In this document: positions 36,611-47,665 of the stretch, in pieces | Numbering within the stretch: the stretch's first letter is position 1 | Layout of the letters: every line of letters begins with the position of its first letter | Source of the DNA: Blastomyces gilchristii SLH14081 | Taxonomy: Eukaryota; Ascomycota; Eurotiomycetes; Onygenales; Ajellomycetaceae | Direction of reading: 5' to 3' | DNA length: 64,000 nt | NCBI RefSeq assembly: GCF_000003855.2 | Contig: NW_003101678.1 | Coordinates: 1,394,107-1,458,106, forward strand | Program-made: the position numbers and the translations under genes | Notes under the pieces: generated by a model | The model's input: only the letters and a program-made list of their open reading frames with translations | The model's database searches: none | What the model was told of the DNA's origin: nothing

Positions 36611-38389
36611 TAGACTGACCGTGTGACCGTGTCTGAGATCAGAATCAGAATATTTGATAATCTCATTATCAATTCAACTGATCTCATTACACTGTTTTAA
36701 CATTAGATAGTAGTCTCATACTGTCTCAGTGAGACTTACTGTCTACTCTTAATTAGGTGCAGGCATTGCTTATACTGAAGATAATATCAATTTTATCTCA
36801 GATTTTTGGAATTTAGGCTGTGAATCTGAAGTCTTTGATGCTGAACTATTTGCAATAGTGAAAGCTTTCAAACTCACTGAAATAAAATCTCATAAAGAAG
36901 GAAATAGTTTGAAAGAGGCATGGATATTCTCTGATAGTCAAGCTGCTTTAAAAAAGACTTAGAAATAGTCAGATTCATAATGATCAAATGAATCTTGAAC
37001 TGATTTTAAACTCTGTTTTGAAAATTCAAAAGAGAAGAACATCTAAACTGATAATTGATCTGCATTGAGTTCCTGCTCATATGAATATTCATGGCAATGA
37101 ATTGGCTGATTCAGCTGCAAAAAAGGGTTCAGAATTAAGCAGATCTATTCAAAAAACAGTGTCCTGGTCTTTCATAAAGAGAAAGATAAAAGAATCTTGT
37201 TTAAACAAGTGAAATGAAAGCTGGCAGAAACAAAAGAAGAGCATACATTATTCAAGATTTGAGACAAAACCAAAGTGGAAATCTTGTTCAATTAAATGCA
37301 AAAAGAAAATATTCTCATTCATAATTCAGCTAAAACTAGGACATGGTTATTTCAAAGTCTATATACAAAGATTTGATGATAGATTTGATTCAACAGAGTG
37401 CTCATTCTGCAATACAAATGAGAATCCTGAGTATATTGTAATACATTGTGCATTATACAATAGTCTCAGAGTCAGATTAAAGAAGAAGTATGATTTAAAT
37501 CAATTAAATATGAGGTTCTTATTCTCAACTGAGACAGGACTTAAATACTTAATAGACTTTCTATCAGAAACTCAAGCAGCTACAAGAAAATGACTCAATT
37601 CAGAAGTATCTGAATATGAAGAGGTGGAAATTGATTAGATATAGTCTGTTAAAACAGCTATACACTATCTTTTAATAATTTTATTTTGTTATAGTCTCTC
37701 TTTACTGTACTTGTTTCTTTCTGTTCTTTTCTATCTATCTATTTAATGTGTCTATCTTTAAGACTATGTTCTCTTTTCCTTTGTCATGATATTTTCAAAT
37801 GATTTCAAAGTATCAAAAGGTGTTGAAATACTGCAATTTGTAAACAGTTTTTGTATTCTGAGCTGGAATTTTCTGATTTTGCATATCTGAAATTGATAAG
37901 TGTATAATAGTTGACTCTATAGATATAGGAAAAACCCTGAGAACTAAAGGTTCTCAGGTAGATGTCATAGTCTCTGACTGCATACATCTATAATTGAAGA
38001 ATAATAATAATAACTGTCTACTCTTGTCACATTTTTCAAATGAGACTATGATTTCTACTTCTCAATTTAAATTATTTTTATTGCTTTAAATGACTTTAAA
38101 TCTCATTTGAGTATTATCAAAAAGTGTTACTTTGTAAAAATTAAAAATAGTCTAAAAAAACCTTAAAATGTCTAAAAATAGTAACTTTATGCTCAGAATG
38201 AGTCTAAATGAGATCAAATAAGATCACTTTCTTATTTTTTCTAAGTCATGATCTCATTTTGAGATCTGATATATAGTTACTTTCCATGTTTTTTTAATAA
38301 TTAGTCCTAGCGGGATTCACATCAAGAAATATATAAGATCAGATCAAATGAAATCAAATGTGAAATTCATGATTCTGATGACCAGTCTA
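36611..38389 (+). mobile_element. short non-autonomous hAT, copy X1 (split by LINE 4)
   Basis: Starts TAGACTGACCGTG, ends ATGACCAGTCTA, and is flanked by the exact 8-bp duplication GTTATATC (36603-36610, 38390-38397). Without LINE 4 it is 504 bp, matching X4 (505 bp) and X2 (506 bp). No coding capacity. Its ends match the 5.8 kb hAT, whose transposase could have moved it. It inserted into the leader of family B copy 1. Confidence 0.93.
36751..38012 (+). mobile_element. Tad-like LINE, copy 4 (5'-truncated)
   Basis: The 1.26 kb 3' end of the LINE, from within RNase H to the TAA-repeat tail. It has a 13-bp target duplication ACTGTCTACTCTT (36738-36750, 38013-38025). It is less mutated than LINE 2: TGG is kept at 36807-36809 and 37165-37167, where LINE 1 has TGA. 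Coding remains include FDAELFAIV, FSDSQAAL, the GNELADSAA block, the CX2CX7HX4C motif (one His changed to Tyr) and the SEYEE-type C terminus. Confidence 0.95.
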
Positions 38390-38450
38390 GTTATATCATT
38401 ATATGATTATATTGTTATATGATTTTATCATTATATGATTTCTGATTTCT
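38390..38450. repeat. TTATATCATTATATGAT-type tandem repeat in B leader
   Basis: Short units of TATATCAT/TATATGAT between X1 and X2. Similar runs are in the same place in copies 0 (10300-10330) and 2 (54690-54756), with different unit numbers. Confidence 0.75.
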
Positions 38451-38485
38451 GTTTCCTATTATTATTGTACAACTTCAGTGATAGC

Positions 38486-38991
38486 TAGACTGGCTGCTGA
38501 GATCATGAATTTCATATTTGATCTCATTTGATCTGATATCATACATTTCTTAATATGAATCCTGCTGAGACTAATCATTAAAAAAACATGCAAAGTGACT
38601 ATATATCAGATCTCAAAATGAGATCATAACTTGAAAAAAATAAGAAAGTGATCTGATTTGATTTCATTTAGTCTCATTCTTAGCATAAAGTTACTATTTT
38701 TAGACATTTTAAGGTTTTTTTTAAACTATTTTTAATTTTTTAAAAAGTAACACTTTTTGATAACACTTAAATAAGATTTAAAGTCATTTAAAGTAATAAA
38801 AATAATTTAAATTGAGAAGTGAAAATCATGATCTCATTTGAAAAATGTGACAAGAGTAGACAGTAAGTCTCACTGAGACAGTATGAGACTACTATCTAAT
38901 GTTAAAACAGTGTAATGAAATCAGTTGAATTGATAATGAGATCATTAAATATTCTGGTCCTGGTTTCAGACACGGTTATACAGTCAGTCTA
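38486..38991 (-). mobile_element. short non-autonomous hAT, copy X2
   Basis: 506 bp in reverse orientation, from TAGACTGGCTGCTGAG to CAGTCAGTCTA, with 8-bp duplication GTGATAGC/GTGATAGT (38478-38485, 38992-38999; one C-to-T difference). X1 and X2 lie 96 bp apart in opposite orientation and can form a large inverted repeat. Confidence 0.93.
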
Positions 38992-39299
38992 GTGATAGTC
39001 ATCTCTCTTTTATTCTTCTGAGTAGAGAGCAGTCTTCTTTGAATCTGATTCACTGCTCATATTTCCTTTCTCACATCTCATTCATTTGTATACATAGTAT
39101 TTGCCTGAGTGTGAAGTTTTTCTCTAATAAGCAGAGTAGTATCAATCAGATACTCTTCTGCTCACTACTTCTTCATACACTATCTTTTAAGATGTTTTAG
39201 AACCACACTGATATGATAACTATGAATTACTTTGTAGATGAAATTATCACATTCTGAAGAAGTCTGCACTTCTCACCAGTTTTTAGACATGCTATCAGA

Positions 39300-39464
39300 T
39301 GTGATTCAAAGATTGATTGAGTCAGTGTATAATTACAGGTATACACCGGCTTCTTATATACATTATCTAAATTAATTAGTGGCCTCTAGAGCCTCTTTAC
39401 ATTCGTAAGCATGTTCAGAAGTGGCCGTGTTATTATCCGGCGGTCATACATTCTTCAAACCACA
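39300..39464 (-). repeat. LTR, family B copy 1 (right, 5' LTR)
   Basis: 165 bp, TGTGATTC...AAACCACA. It keeps a TCCGGCGGTC block. It abuts the truncated short hAT X3 with no matching duplication at 13226-13229. Confidence 0.88.
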
Positions 39465-39935
39465 GGACTAGAATTTTTAATAGTCTCATTATCAATTCAA
39501 CTGATCTCATTACACGGTTTTAACATTAAATAGTAGTCTTATACTGTCTCAGTGAGACTTACTGTCTACTCTTGTCATATTTTCTAAATAAGATCATGAT
39601 TTTCACTTCTTAATTTAAATTATTTTTATTGCTTTAAATGACTTTAAACCTCATTTGAGTATTATCAAAAAGTGTTACTTTTTAAAAAATTAAAAATAGT
39701 CTGAAGAAAATCTTAAAATGTCTAAAAATAATAACTTTATGCCAAGAATGAGACTAAATGAAATTAAATGAGATCACTTTCTCATTTTTTTCAAGTCATG
39801 ATTTCATTTTGAGATTTGATATATAGTCAGTTTGCATGTTTTTTTAATAACTAGTTCTAGCAGGATTCACACCAAGAAATGTATGAGACTACATCAAATG
39901 AGATTAAATGTGAAATTCATGTTCTCAGCGGCCAG

Positions 39936-40244
39936 TGTAAGAGGCCTACGCCGAATAGATTGGTATTATATTGATAGGTCTTATATAACAAAGATAAAAA
40001 TGTTAGAGAAGGAAAGAAAGAGAAAGTGCGAGAATCAGCAATCAAGGTGGATATTTATACACATATGTGGTGGCGTACACAGTGAAGCTTCAGGGCAGAA
40101 GAATATACATGCATTCATAGCAGCTGAGAATCAGTGATTGAGAATGACTGAGAATCAGAGCATACACATTCAAGAATGAAGTGATTGGAATCTGTGAAGT
40201 GTAATGAAATAGTTTATATAATTGATCAGATGCAGCCCGCCACA
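39936..40244 (-). repeat. 3' LTR, family A copy 2
   Basis: TGTAAGAGGCCTACG...CCCGCCACA, 309 bp. More mutated inside than its partner at 45309. Confidence 0.93.
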
Positions 40245-40319
40245 TTAGCCTCTTCTTTCAGAAGCAGTTTTCATCAGTCAAGAACTGCTGTTTCAGATAA
40301 CATGAAACTCAGAGTTCAG

Positions 40320-40432
40320 ATCAGTTGATTATAGCTGACTTATTTCACAAGATATTGTCAGTCACAGTCACAGAGTCTCTCATTGAGAATATTCTCAATC
40401 TCTCACTCAAGCTCATTATCTTCTTCTATGAT
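40320..40432 (-). pseudogene. chromodomain remnant, family A copy 2
   Basis: Minus-strand match to 29085-29200 of copy 1, next to the LTR-proximal purine tract. Frame broken, Trp codons lost. Confidence 0.65.
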
Positions 40433-40444
40433 GTCTGATGACTG

Positions 40445-41600
40445 TCAGTCAGAAGTCAGTTGAGAAGGGAATGAATCAGTGATAATATGATGAAGCAAGC
40501 TTGTGTGAAATACATCATGAATCTCTGATGATGTGTTAAGACAGTAGTTATGACTATCTAGAACTTCTATCACTTTATACTTGACATGGCGGCAATCTAG
40601 TGTATAAGATGAATATATGATTTGTATATTTTTAAGATTCAATCATATCAGATCTTCTATCTTATATTGTTCAGCAGCGTCTCAGTGAACATTGATTTGA
40701 TTCTCTTGATTCTGTTTTACAGTTGTCATGAAGACCTCTGTTCAATCACAGGCATCTTGAAGCTTTATTACTATATTATCAGCAATCTGAATTGAACTGC
40801 AGAGGTTCAGTGTGAACTATGTAATCTCTAGAAGATTCAACACTTTCATGTGATATTTATATATAAAGAAGAACAGGCTTATATCTGTTGAAACAGCATC
40901 TCAATCATTAATAGTGATCTCTGCATGTAGAAGAAGATCATGTCAATTGTCTTATAAGTAGTTACAGAACTTATAAAGATAATTCTTCACAGTGTGAATT
41001 GTCTGTTCTGACACATTATCAGTCTCAGAGTGATAGACAGTTAATAGACAGTGTATAATCTTGAGAACTTGACAGATTCTTATTCAGAGAGTGCTCATAA
41101 ATTGACAGCTCTGATCTGATACTATAGATCTCAGTAATTCATGCATCTGATAAAACAGGCTCTGTAGAAAAGCTTCAGAGACTTGTTCAGTACTTATCTT
41201 ATTACAAGATTTCAATATTATATCTTTACTCAGTTAATTCACAATGATCAGAATGTTTCTATAACTCTTACTCTCAGATAGATTAATAGCAAAGTCAATT
41301 ACTACATCTCATCAGATTCTATCAGAGATATTGAGTGATTTCAATAGATCTTTTCTATGATTCTTTCATAAGATAACAGAAGAACAGTAATTACAGTTTC
41401 AGATAAAGTGTCTGATACTGTTTAATATCTCAGGTCAGTAGAACTCTCAGAAGATCATTCTATACAGTTATTCACTGCCTGAATAACTGATTATATACAA
41501 ATCATACATCTCTTACATTATCTGAGTGTATAAGAGTTCAGAGTGAGAGACTCAGTATCATTCACAGAATTGTAGAATATTATTATCATCAATTGAATAT
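40445..41600 (-). pseudogene. integrase remnant, family A copy 2
   Basis: 40445-40642 keeps the C-terminal module (KYKVIEVLDSHNYCLN, EIHDVFHTSLLHH). The core lies at about 40960-41330, with the second Asp (S.I.SDQ) near 41110 and the Glu segment near 41010-41020. The zinc-binding part is at about 41400-41600. Unlike copy 1 it is not interrupted. Confidence 0.83.
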
Positions 41601-41899
41601 TCTGAGATATGAGTTCTTATACATAGTTCTGAGAGAAATCAGAGTGCTTCTTAATGTACTGCTTTGATAAGAGTCTGAAGAAGTTCATTCATCTGAGCTG
41701 CTATATATCACAGTTTATTCAGTGTAGAGAAAGTGAAGATATCAATGACAGTTCTAACTGAAGAAGCATGTATAGTGTCATGAACTGTTTCATCTTGATT
41801 AACTAATATCTTCAGATTCAAGAGTCAGTGCTCTTGATTCATTCAATGAGTATCTGTTATATCAGATAATATATCTTACTCTTATCATAAGAGAGCATC

Positions 41900-42480
41900 T
41901 GTCATTGAGTTCTGACTATCAGAATGATAGTGTATTATAAAATGAAAGTGACTTAAGAACTCAGATTATTACATCTATTATTCAGTGAGTTTATAGAAAG
42001 TTATGAAGTATTTGAGATTCTTATAATCTGTGACTATCTCAAATTCAGAGACACTTCAAAGTTCAGAGTCTTATTCTTCTAAACAGTATATGATTACAAG
42101 AAGTTTCTTATTATAGATCTCATAATTGTATTCAGTGAGACTTAGTTTCTTAAATATGAAGATATATAATTGTAGAACATCTTCATTATCATATTACAAT
42201 ATTGCTTCTTCTATCATATAGTCAGAGAAATCAGCTTCAATAACTGTCTTACAATCAGAATTAAATATTATCAGCAGAGAGATATTAATGAACATCTTCT
42301 TTATCTGTATAAATGCAGCTTCAGCATCTATTAATCATTGAAATACTGAGTCTTTCTTAGTGAGATCTGTAAGTGATCTTATAATATCTGAGAAGTTTTA
42401 TATAAATTGCTGATAGAAGTTAGCAAATCTAATGAAGCTTTATACACTCTTCACAGTACATAGAGCTTCTCATGCAAGAA
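41900..42480 (-). pseudogene. RNase H remnant, family A copy 2
   Basis: Minus-strand counterpart of 19720-20330 with KKLSLTEYNYEIYD near 42100-42160 and the ITDYKNLK segment near 42010-42040. Confidence 0.8.
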
Positions 42481-42489
42481 TGATGAAGA

Positions 42490-43150
42490 CTTTCTCAGAA
42501 TTCATTTGAATTCCCTTATCAGCTTCTATAATAAAACCTAGATACTTGATACTCTTGACTTTAAAATTACACTTATTAATATCTATCAGTAGTTCTGCTT
42601 CTTGTAGCTGTTGTAATATCTTTCATACATACTCTTGATATTCTTTTCTGAATTCATCAGTGAAGATGAGAATGTTATCTAGATAAGCAGATACAAACTT
42701 ATTAAGAAAATCTTGAAGTACTCAGTTGATATACTTCTGAAATGTACTGAGAACATTAGTCAGTTCAAAGAGTGTGACTATTCATTCAAAGAAATCATAA
42801 TATATTTGAAATACTGTAAGTTATTCATCTTCTTCAGTGATATAAATCTTATGAAACACAGTGATGATATCTAGTTTTATAAATTATTGAGCTCACTCAA
42901 TCTATGCTAGAATTTCATTGATAAGAGATAAGAGATATTGATCTTTCTTTATCAATCTGTTCAGACCTTGATAGTTCACACAGAATCAGAGTTCTTTATC
43001 TGATTTCTTTGCAAAGAGAATAGAAGCTGCAGTGAAAGAGTTACTAATATATATGAATTCTTTATTCAACAGATCATTGAGTGTCTTTCAAAGAAGAAGA
43101 AGTTCATCTCAGAACATGTTATAAAGAGAGTCTTATAATAATTCAGAGTT
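42490..43150 (-). pseudogene. reverse transcriptase remnant, family A copy 2
   Basis: Minus-strand counterpart of 19078-19720. The catalytic box (YLDNILIF) lies near 42660-42700 and the finger block (CVNYQ.LN) near 42960-42990. Confidence 0.85.
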
Positions 43151-43558
43151 CTTATCATTCTTTTTCTCTAACTTAATACTGTGATTCACTTCAGAATCTT
43201 ATAAGAGAAGTATATTTATAATATTATCTTATCAGAAGACATCTAGATATTCATAATATTATTAAGAAAGTTTTGTATAAGAATCTGTTATTGTAACATG
43301 AGATAACTTTTCTAGAATCTTTTTAATATCAGTCAGACTAGTAGAATAGATTGATATATAATTCTGCTATCAGTGAATTTATCAGTGACTCTGTTAGTGA
43401 TTTTAATGATGACTTCTTTTTCAGAGTATTTTATATGTGTTGACAGAGATCTGTGTCAGATTCATAATCTTGTAAATGTCATCTTTGTGAACTCTATCAT
43501 TATTAGAGAATATCAAGCTTCTGTTTTAAGTGTTCAATAAGATGTCTTATTCAGATAG

Positions 43559-43852
43559 TCAGGCAAGTTCTAATATAAGATTGTAATCAAGATTATCAAC
43601 TTTATATATGTAGACATCTTCACATTGATGTCCTCTCACATCTATGATCAGCTTCATTATATAATGAATATAAACATCTTTCAGATCATCAAATTCTGTG
43701 AGAAGTTGAGATTTAGATAAAGAGATATGCTGAAGATTATAATGTCTTATAACTGAAGATTTTATCATTGTATAGTGACATAGACTGCTGTCTATCATGA
43801 TCTTCATATTATACATATTATTAATCACAGTAGATACAAGAATTGCATTCAT
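43559..43852 (-). pseudogene. aspartic protease region, family A copy 2
   Basis: A 97-codon open frame (MNAILVSTVINNMYNMK, then IMIDSSLCHYTMIKSS) that matches 18356-18655 closely. The presumed D-S-G active site reads D-S-S. Confidence 0.65.
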
Positions 43853-43869
43853 TATTATTTTCTCTTCAA

Positions 43870-45230
43870 ATTATTATTATCTGATCTCTTCAAGCTTCTG
43901 TTTATAAATTTGAATAGAAGCTAATCTTTTCTCTGTTTCACTGAAGTATTCTTATAGTTATTCTCTGAATCTTTCTCTAATGTAATGTAGTTGACATGAA
44001 CAGACACTGATCTTTCTCTTAAGTGTGAAGATATATATATCAATCAGCAGTTGAAAGCAATGTGTTCTGATTGATTACAGTTAATACATACTTCATATTA
44101 ATATCAATCAGTGACTTCTTCAGAAGTGATCTCAGAGACTCAGAAGCCTGTTCAGACAGTGAAGACTCTTGCTTATATATAGACATTCAAGTCTACTCAA
44201 TTCATGACATCTGAATCATTGTTATTCCTCAGTGCAGGTGTATGAGTCACTGAGATATAATGTCTTCTATCACTGTTCTGTATATTCTTGAGCTTAGTAA
44301 GATGATCATTCATTGTTCAAAGCTGTGTGCAGAAGCCTTTATAAGTCTGAGCTTTATCTATACTTATAAGAATCTGTTAGAGTTCAAAAGTTAATATCTT
44401 CTTAAGTATGCTAATCTTTATTCAATTCTTTCAAGATTGATCATCTGCTTCTAGAATCTTAGTGTTGAAGTCAGGAATGAATGTTGTAAGAGAAGTATTT
44501 CTCTGTCAGATGCTCTATAATCAATCTAATACTTTCTATTGCATTGCAGTGTCTCAGAACAGAATATCAAGATATTTCATGATATTATCAGATGTTCATA
44601 ACACTGATTCACATACTTTCATTCATGAATGAAACTTCTATTTTATACAATCTTTCAATTGTTCATTGATATATTAATCTTGATTGATTAATGAACTGAT
44701 GACAGCTTCATCTACACTCAGTTTCACAAGCATTTTCATTCTTTATGATGAGTAGAGAGTGAGATTAGAAGTATTGAAATATACAGAAGCATCTAAGCAT
44801 TCTTTCAGTGCTTTTATATTCAGTTCTGTAGATGTTGAAATTGCATGAGTTAATTGTTGAATCTCTTTGTATTGAAGTTGTTGAGTCACATGCATGTCTG
44901 CTATCTGTTACTGTTATAATTTCAACATTGCTTAAAGTCACTGTGACATTGTGTCTATGCTTATGTTTGAGAGTTTCATATTCTTGTTAGACATGATTAT
45001 ATCAATCATTGAATGTGTAATTGTATTCTTATATGTCTGAGTGTCAGAACTCTCAGATCTTTCACTGATATTCTCTTATAAGATCTTATTCTCTTTGTAA
45101 GATCTTGTTACAGAGTCAGGGTGACTGATGAGCAAGCTTCTATCTGACAACTATCTGAGAACTTGATGTTCACTTAACTGTTTAACTGTTCTCTATTTCT
45201 TACATGTCATTACACATTCAGATATCTCTT
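43870..45230 (-). pseudogene. gag remnant, family A copy 2
   Basis: Capsid and nucleocapsid sequence matching 14290-15615 without the LINE insertion. The knuckle lies at about 44045-44090. The uninterrupted LINE 1 target site is near 43965-43985. Confidence 0.7.
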
Positions 45231-45308
45231 AATGAATAATTCTTTCTGATGAGAAGATGATGTGTGAATAATCATTTTCTAATAAGAAGACAATGAACAT
45301 TTTTATAG

Positions 45309-45617
45309 TATAAGAGGTCTACACTGAATAGATCAGTATTATATTAATAGGTCTTATATAACAAAGATAAAAATGTTAGAGAAGAAAAGAAAGAGAAAGT
45401 GTGAGAATCAGTGATCAAGATGGATATTTATACATGTATGTAGTGGTGTACGCGGTGGAGCTTCAGGGCAGAAGAATATACATGCGTTCGTAGCGGCTGA
45501 GAATCGGTGATTGAGAATGGCCGAGAATCGGAGTGTACGTGTTCGAGAATGAAGTGGTTGGAATCTGTGGAGTGTAACGGAATAGTCTATATGATTGATC
45601 GGGCGCAGCCCGCCACA
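45309..45617 (-). repeat. 5' LTR, family A copy 2
   Basis: 309 bp, TATAAGAGGTCTACAC...CCCGCCACA. It keeps many CpG (for example GTAGCGGCTGAGAATCGG), unlike its partner at 39936. Confidence 0.93.
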
Positions 45618-45796
45618 GCCAGTCTATTCATGATATTTAAACAGTAAAGCATAAAGATCTGGTCTCAACTGCAGTTTTTATTGATATAAAAGATGCATTT
45701 AATCATGTTTCAAAGTCAAAGATAATTCAGACTTAGAAGATATTAAAACTGTCACTTTCTTAAAAAAAATGGAGTAACTTGTTTTATATTTTAAAA

Positions 45797-45896
45797 NNNN
45801 NNNNNNNNNNNNNNNNNNNNNNNNNNNNNNNNNNNNNNNNNNNNNNNNNNNNNNNNNNNNNNNNNNNNNNNNNNNNNNNNNNNNNNNNNNNNNNNN
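45797..45896. other. scaffold gap of exactly 100 N
   Basis: A run of exactly 100 N inside LINE 2. This is a standard placeholder for a gap of unknown size. It lies between two facing family A LTRs. Confidence 0.99.
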
Positions 45897-45923
45897 AAAA
45901 TAGAAAGTCTTCATAGAGTCCTC

Positions 45924-46239
45924 TGTGGCGGGGCTGCGCCCGATCAATTATATAGACTATTCCATTACACTTCACAGATTCCAACCGCTCCATTCTCGAA
46001 CGCGTACACTCCGATTCTCGGCCATTCTCGATCGCCGATCCTCGGCCGCCACGAACGCGTATGCTCCGATTCTCGGCCATTCTCGATCGCCGATCCTCGG
46101 CCACTACATACATGTATAAATATCCACTTCAATCACTGATTCTTGCACTTTCTCTTTTCTTTTCTTCTTTAACATTTTTCTCTTTATTATATAAGACCTA
46201 TCAATATCATACTGATCTATTCAGTGTAGATCTCTTACA
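45924..46239 (+). repeat. 5' LTR, family A copy 3 (least mutated LTR)
   Basis: 316 bp from TGTGGCGGGGCTGCGCCCG to TCTCTTACA. It keeps most CpG and CC/GG. Inside it, a unit of about 50 bases with TCCGATTCTCGGCCATTCTC occurs twice in tandem (about 46007-46060 and 46063-46106). Confidence 0.93.
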
Positions 46240-46337
46240 TTAGAAAAATGTTCATTGTCTTCTTATTAGAAATGATTATTCACACATTGTCTTCTTATTA
46301 GAAATGATTATTCATTGAGAGATATCTGAATATGTAA

Positions 46338-46982
46338 CAATGCATAAGAAAGAGAAATAATCAGTTAAAGTGAACACTGAGTTCTCAGATAGAAGCTTGC
46401 TCATCAGTCACTCTGACTCTGTAACAAGATCTTACAAAGAGAGTAAGATTTTATAAGAGAATATCAGTAAAAGATCTGAGAGTTCTGACACTCAGATGTA
46501 TAAGATATTTATATAATTACACTTCTTCAGATTTCACAGATATCATATATCTGATAAATAATATAATCATATCTAACAATAATATGAAAGAACTCTTGAG
46601 TGTGAGTATAGATATAATAATACAGTGACTCTGAGTAATGTTAAAACTATAATAATAATAGATAGCTAACATGCATGTCACTTAACAGCTTTAATATAAA
46701 GAAATTCAACAATTTACTCATACAACTTCATCATCTACAAAAGTGCTGAAAGAATGCTTAGATATCTCTGTATATTTCAATACTTCTGATCTCACTCTCT
46801 ACTCATTATGAAGAATGGAAATGCTCATGAAACTGAGTGTAGATAAAGATATCATCAGTTTATTAATTAATTAAGATTGATATATCAATGAATGATTGAA
46901 GAATCATGTAAAACAGAAGTTTCATTCATGAATGAAAGCATGTGAATCAGCATTGCAAACACTTGATAATATTATAAAATAT
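46338..46982 (+). pseudogene. gag remnant, family A copy 3 (first part)
   Basis: Aligned with 14290-14953 of copy 1. It is cut by B copy 2 at 46983 and resumes at 55260. Confidence 0.75.
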
Positions 46983-47149
46983 TGTGATTCAAAGGTTGCT
47001 TAAGCCAGTGTATAATTACAGGCGTACGCCGGCTTCTTATATATCATACACTAAATTAATTAGTGGCCGCTATAGCCTCTTTACTCTCATAAGCAAGTTT
47101 AAAAGCAGCCGCATTATTATCTGACAGTCATATGTTCTTTCAAATCACA
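46983..47149 (-). repeat. 3' LTR, family B copy 2
   Basis: 167 bp, TGTGATTC...AAATCACA. Confidence 0.93.
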
Positions 47150-47665
47150 TTGTTTCTCACCAGATTTGATCATACTCATGTGATCATGACATCTATTCTA
47201 GCTTCATGCAGATTAGCACATCACTAGTGTTTGCAATCTTATAACCTATTTCTGATTTGGCTAGCATTCTGTGTACACTCTTATAAAGAAACTTTCACTA
47301 TATTACATTACTTCTTCACTAACTTTTCTCATTCTTCAATCATCTTCTTCATCATTGTCATTATTGAATATTACTATCTCATTCAAGATTTCTATTTCTT
47401 CTTCTATTTAACTCTTTTCATCTGTTCATCTATCATATTGTACATGTTTCTGATAATGACTCTTCATTCTCATAACAAGTGTTCTTGTAGTGCTCATACT
47501 GAGCAGTTCATTAGTAGTAAGTATAACACATTATGAAATGTGATCAGAACTTGTTTATCTTCTAACAATTGTCAGAACATACTATTATAGATGACACATC
47601 TTCTTCATCTTCTTATATATCTCTGACTCTCTTATCTCTTATAATATCTGATCATGTTTTTCTGA

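Larger units (their letters stand above)
13230..39464 (-). mobile_element. Ty3/gypsy LTR retrotransposon, family B copy 1 (host of nested insertions)
   Basis: This minus-strand element has LTRs at 13230-13395 and 39300-39464. Its own sequence is 13230-13887, 29568-36610, 38390-38485 and 38992-39464; the rest is younger inserts (A copy 1, X1, X2). It carries an antisense open region, integrase, RNase H, RT and gag in the same order as copies 0 and 2. The flanks do not match (GCCTG on the left, GGACT on the right) and the right flank is inside a truncated short hAT, so the two LTRs may come from different B copies joined by recombination. Confidence 0.8.
39936..45617 (-). mobile_element. chromodomain Ty3/gypsy retrotransposon, family A copy 2
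   Basis: An uninterrupted 5,682-bp copy with 309-bp LTRs (39936-40244 and 45309-45617) and an exact 5-bp duplication GCCAG (39931-39935, 45618-45622). Coding order on the minus strand: gag, protease, RT, RNase H, integrase, chromodomain. It gives the true length of the family without nested inserts. Stops break every domain. Confidence 0.95.
39465..45626 (+). mobile_element. short hAT copy X3, left end missing, split by A copy 2
   Basis: X3 sequence is 39465-39935 plus the last four bases TCTA at 45623-45626. About 30 bases of the left end, including the TAGACTGACCG tip, are missing where the B LTR begins. The right end is whole once A copy 2 and its GCCAG duplication are removed. The downstream flank is LINE 2, so X3 had landed in LINE 2. 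Confidence 0.82.

Noticed and set aside
39832..40137. 101-codon plus-strand frame
   Set aside because: It spans the X3/LTR junction and has no coding meaning.
45784..46113. Frames running through the N gap on the minus strand, and Arg-rich frames in the LTR
   Set aside because: They cross unknown sequence, and the flanks are LTR and LINE in other frames.
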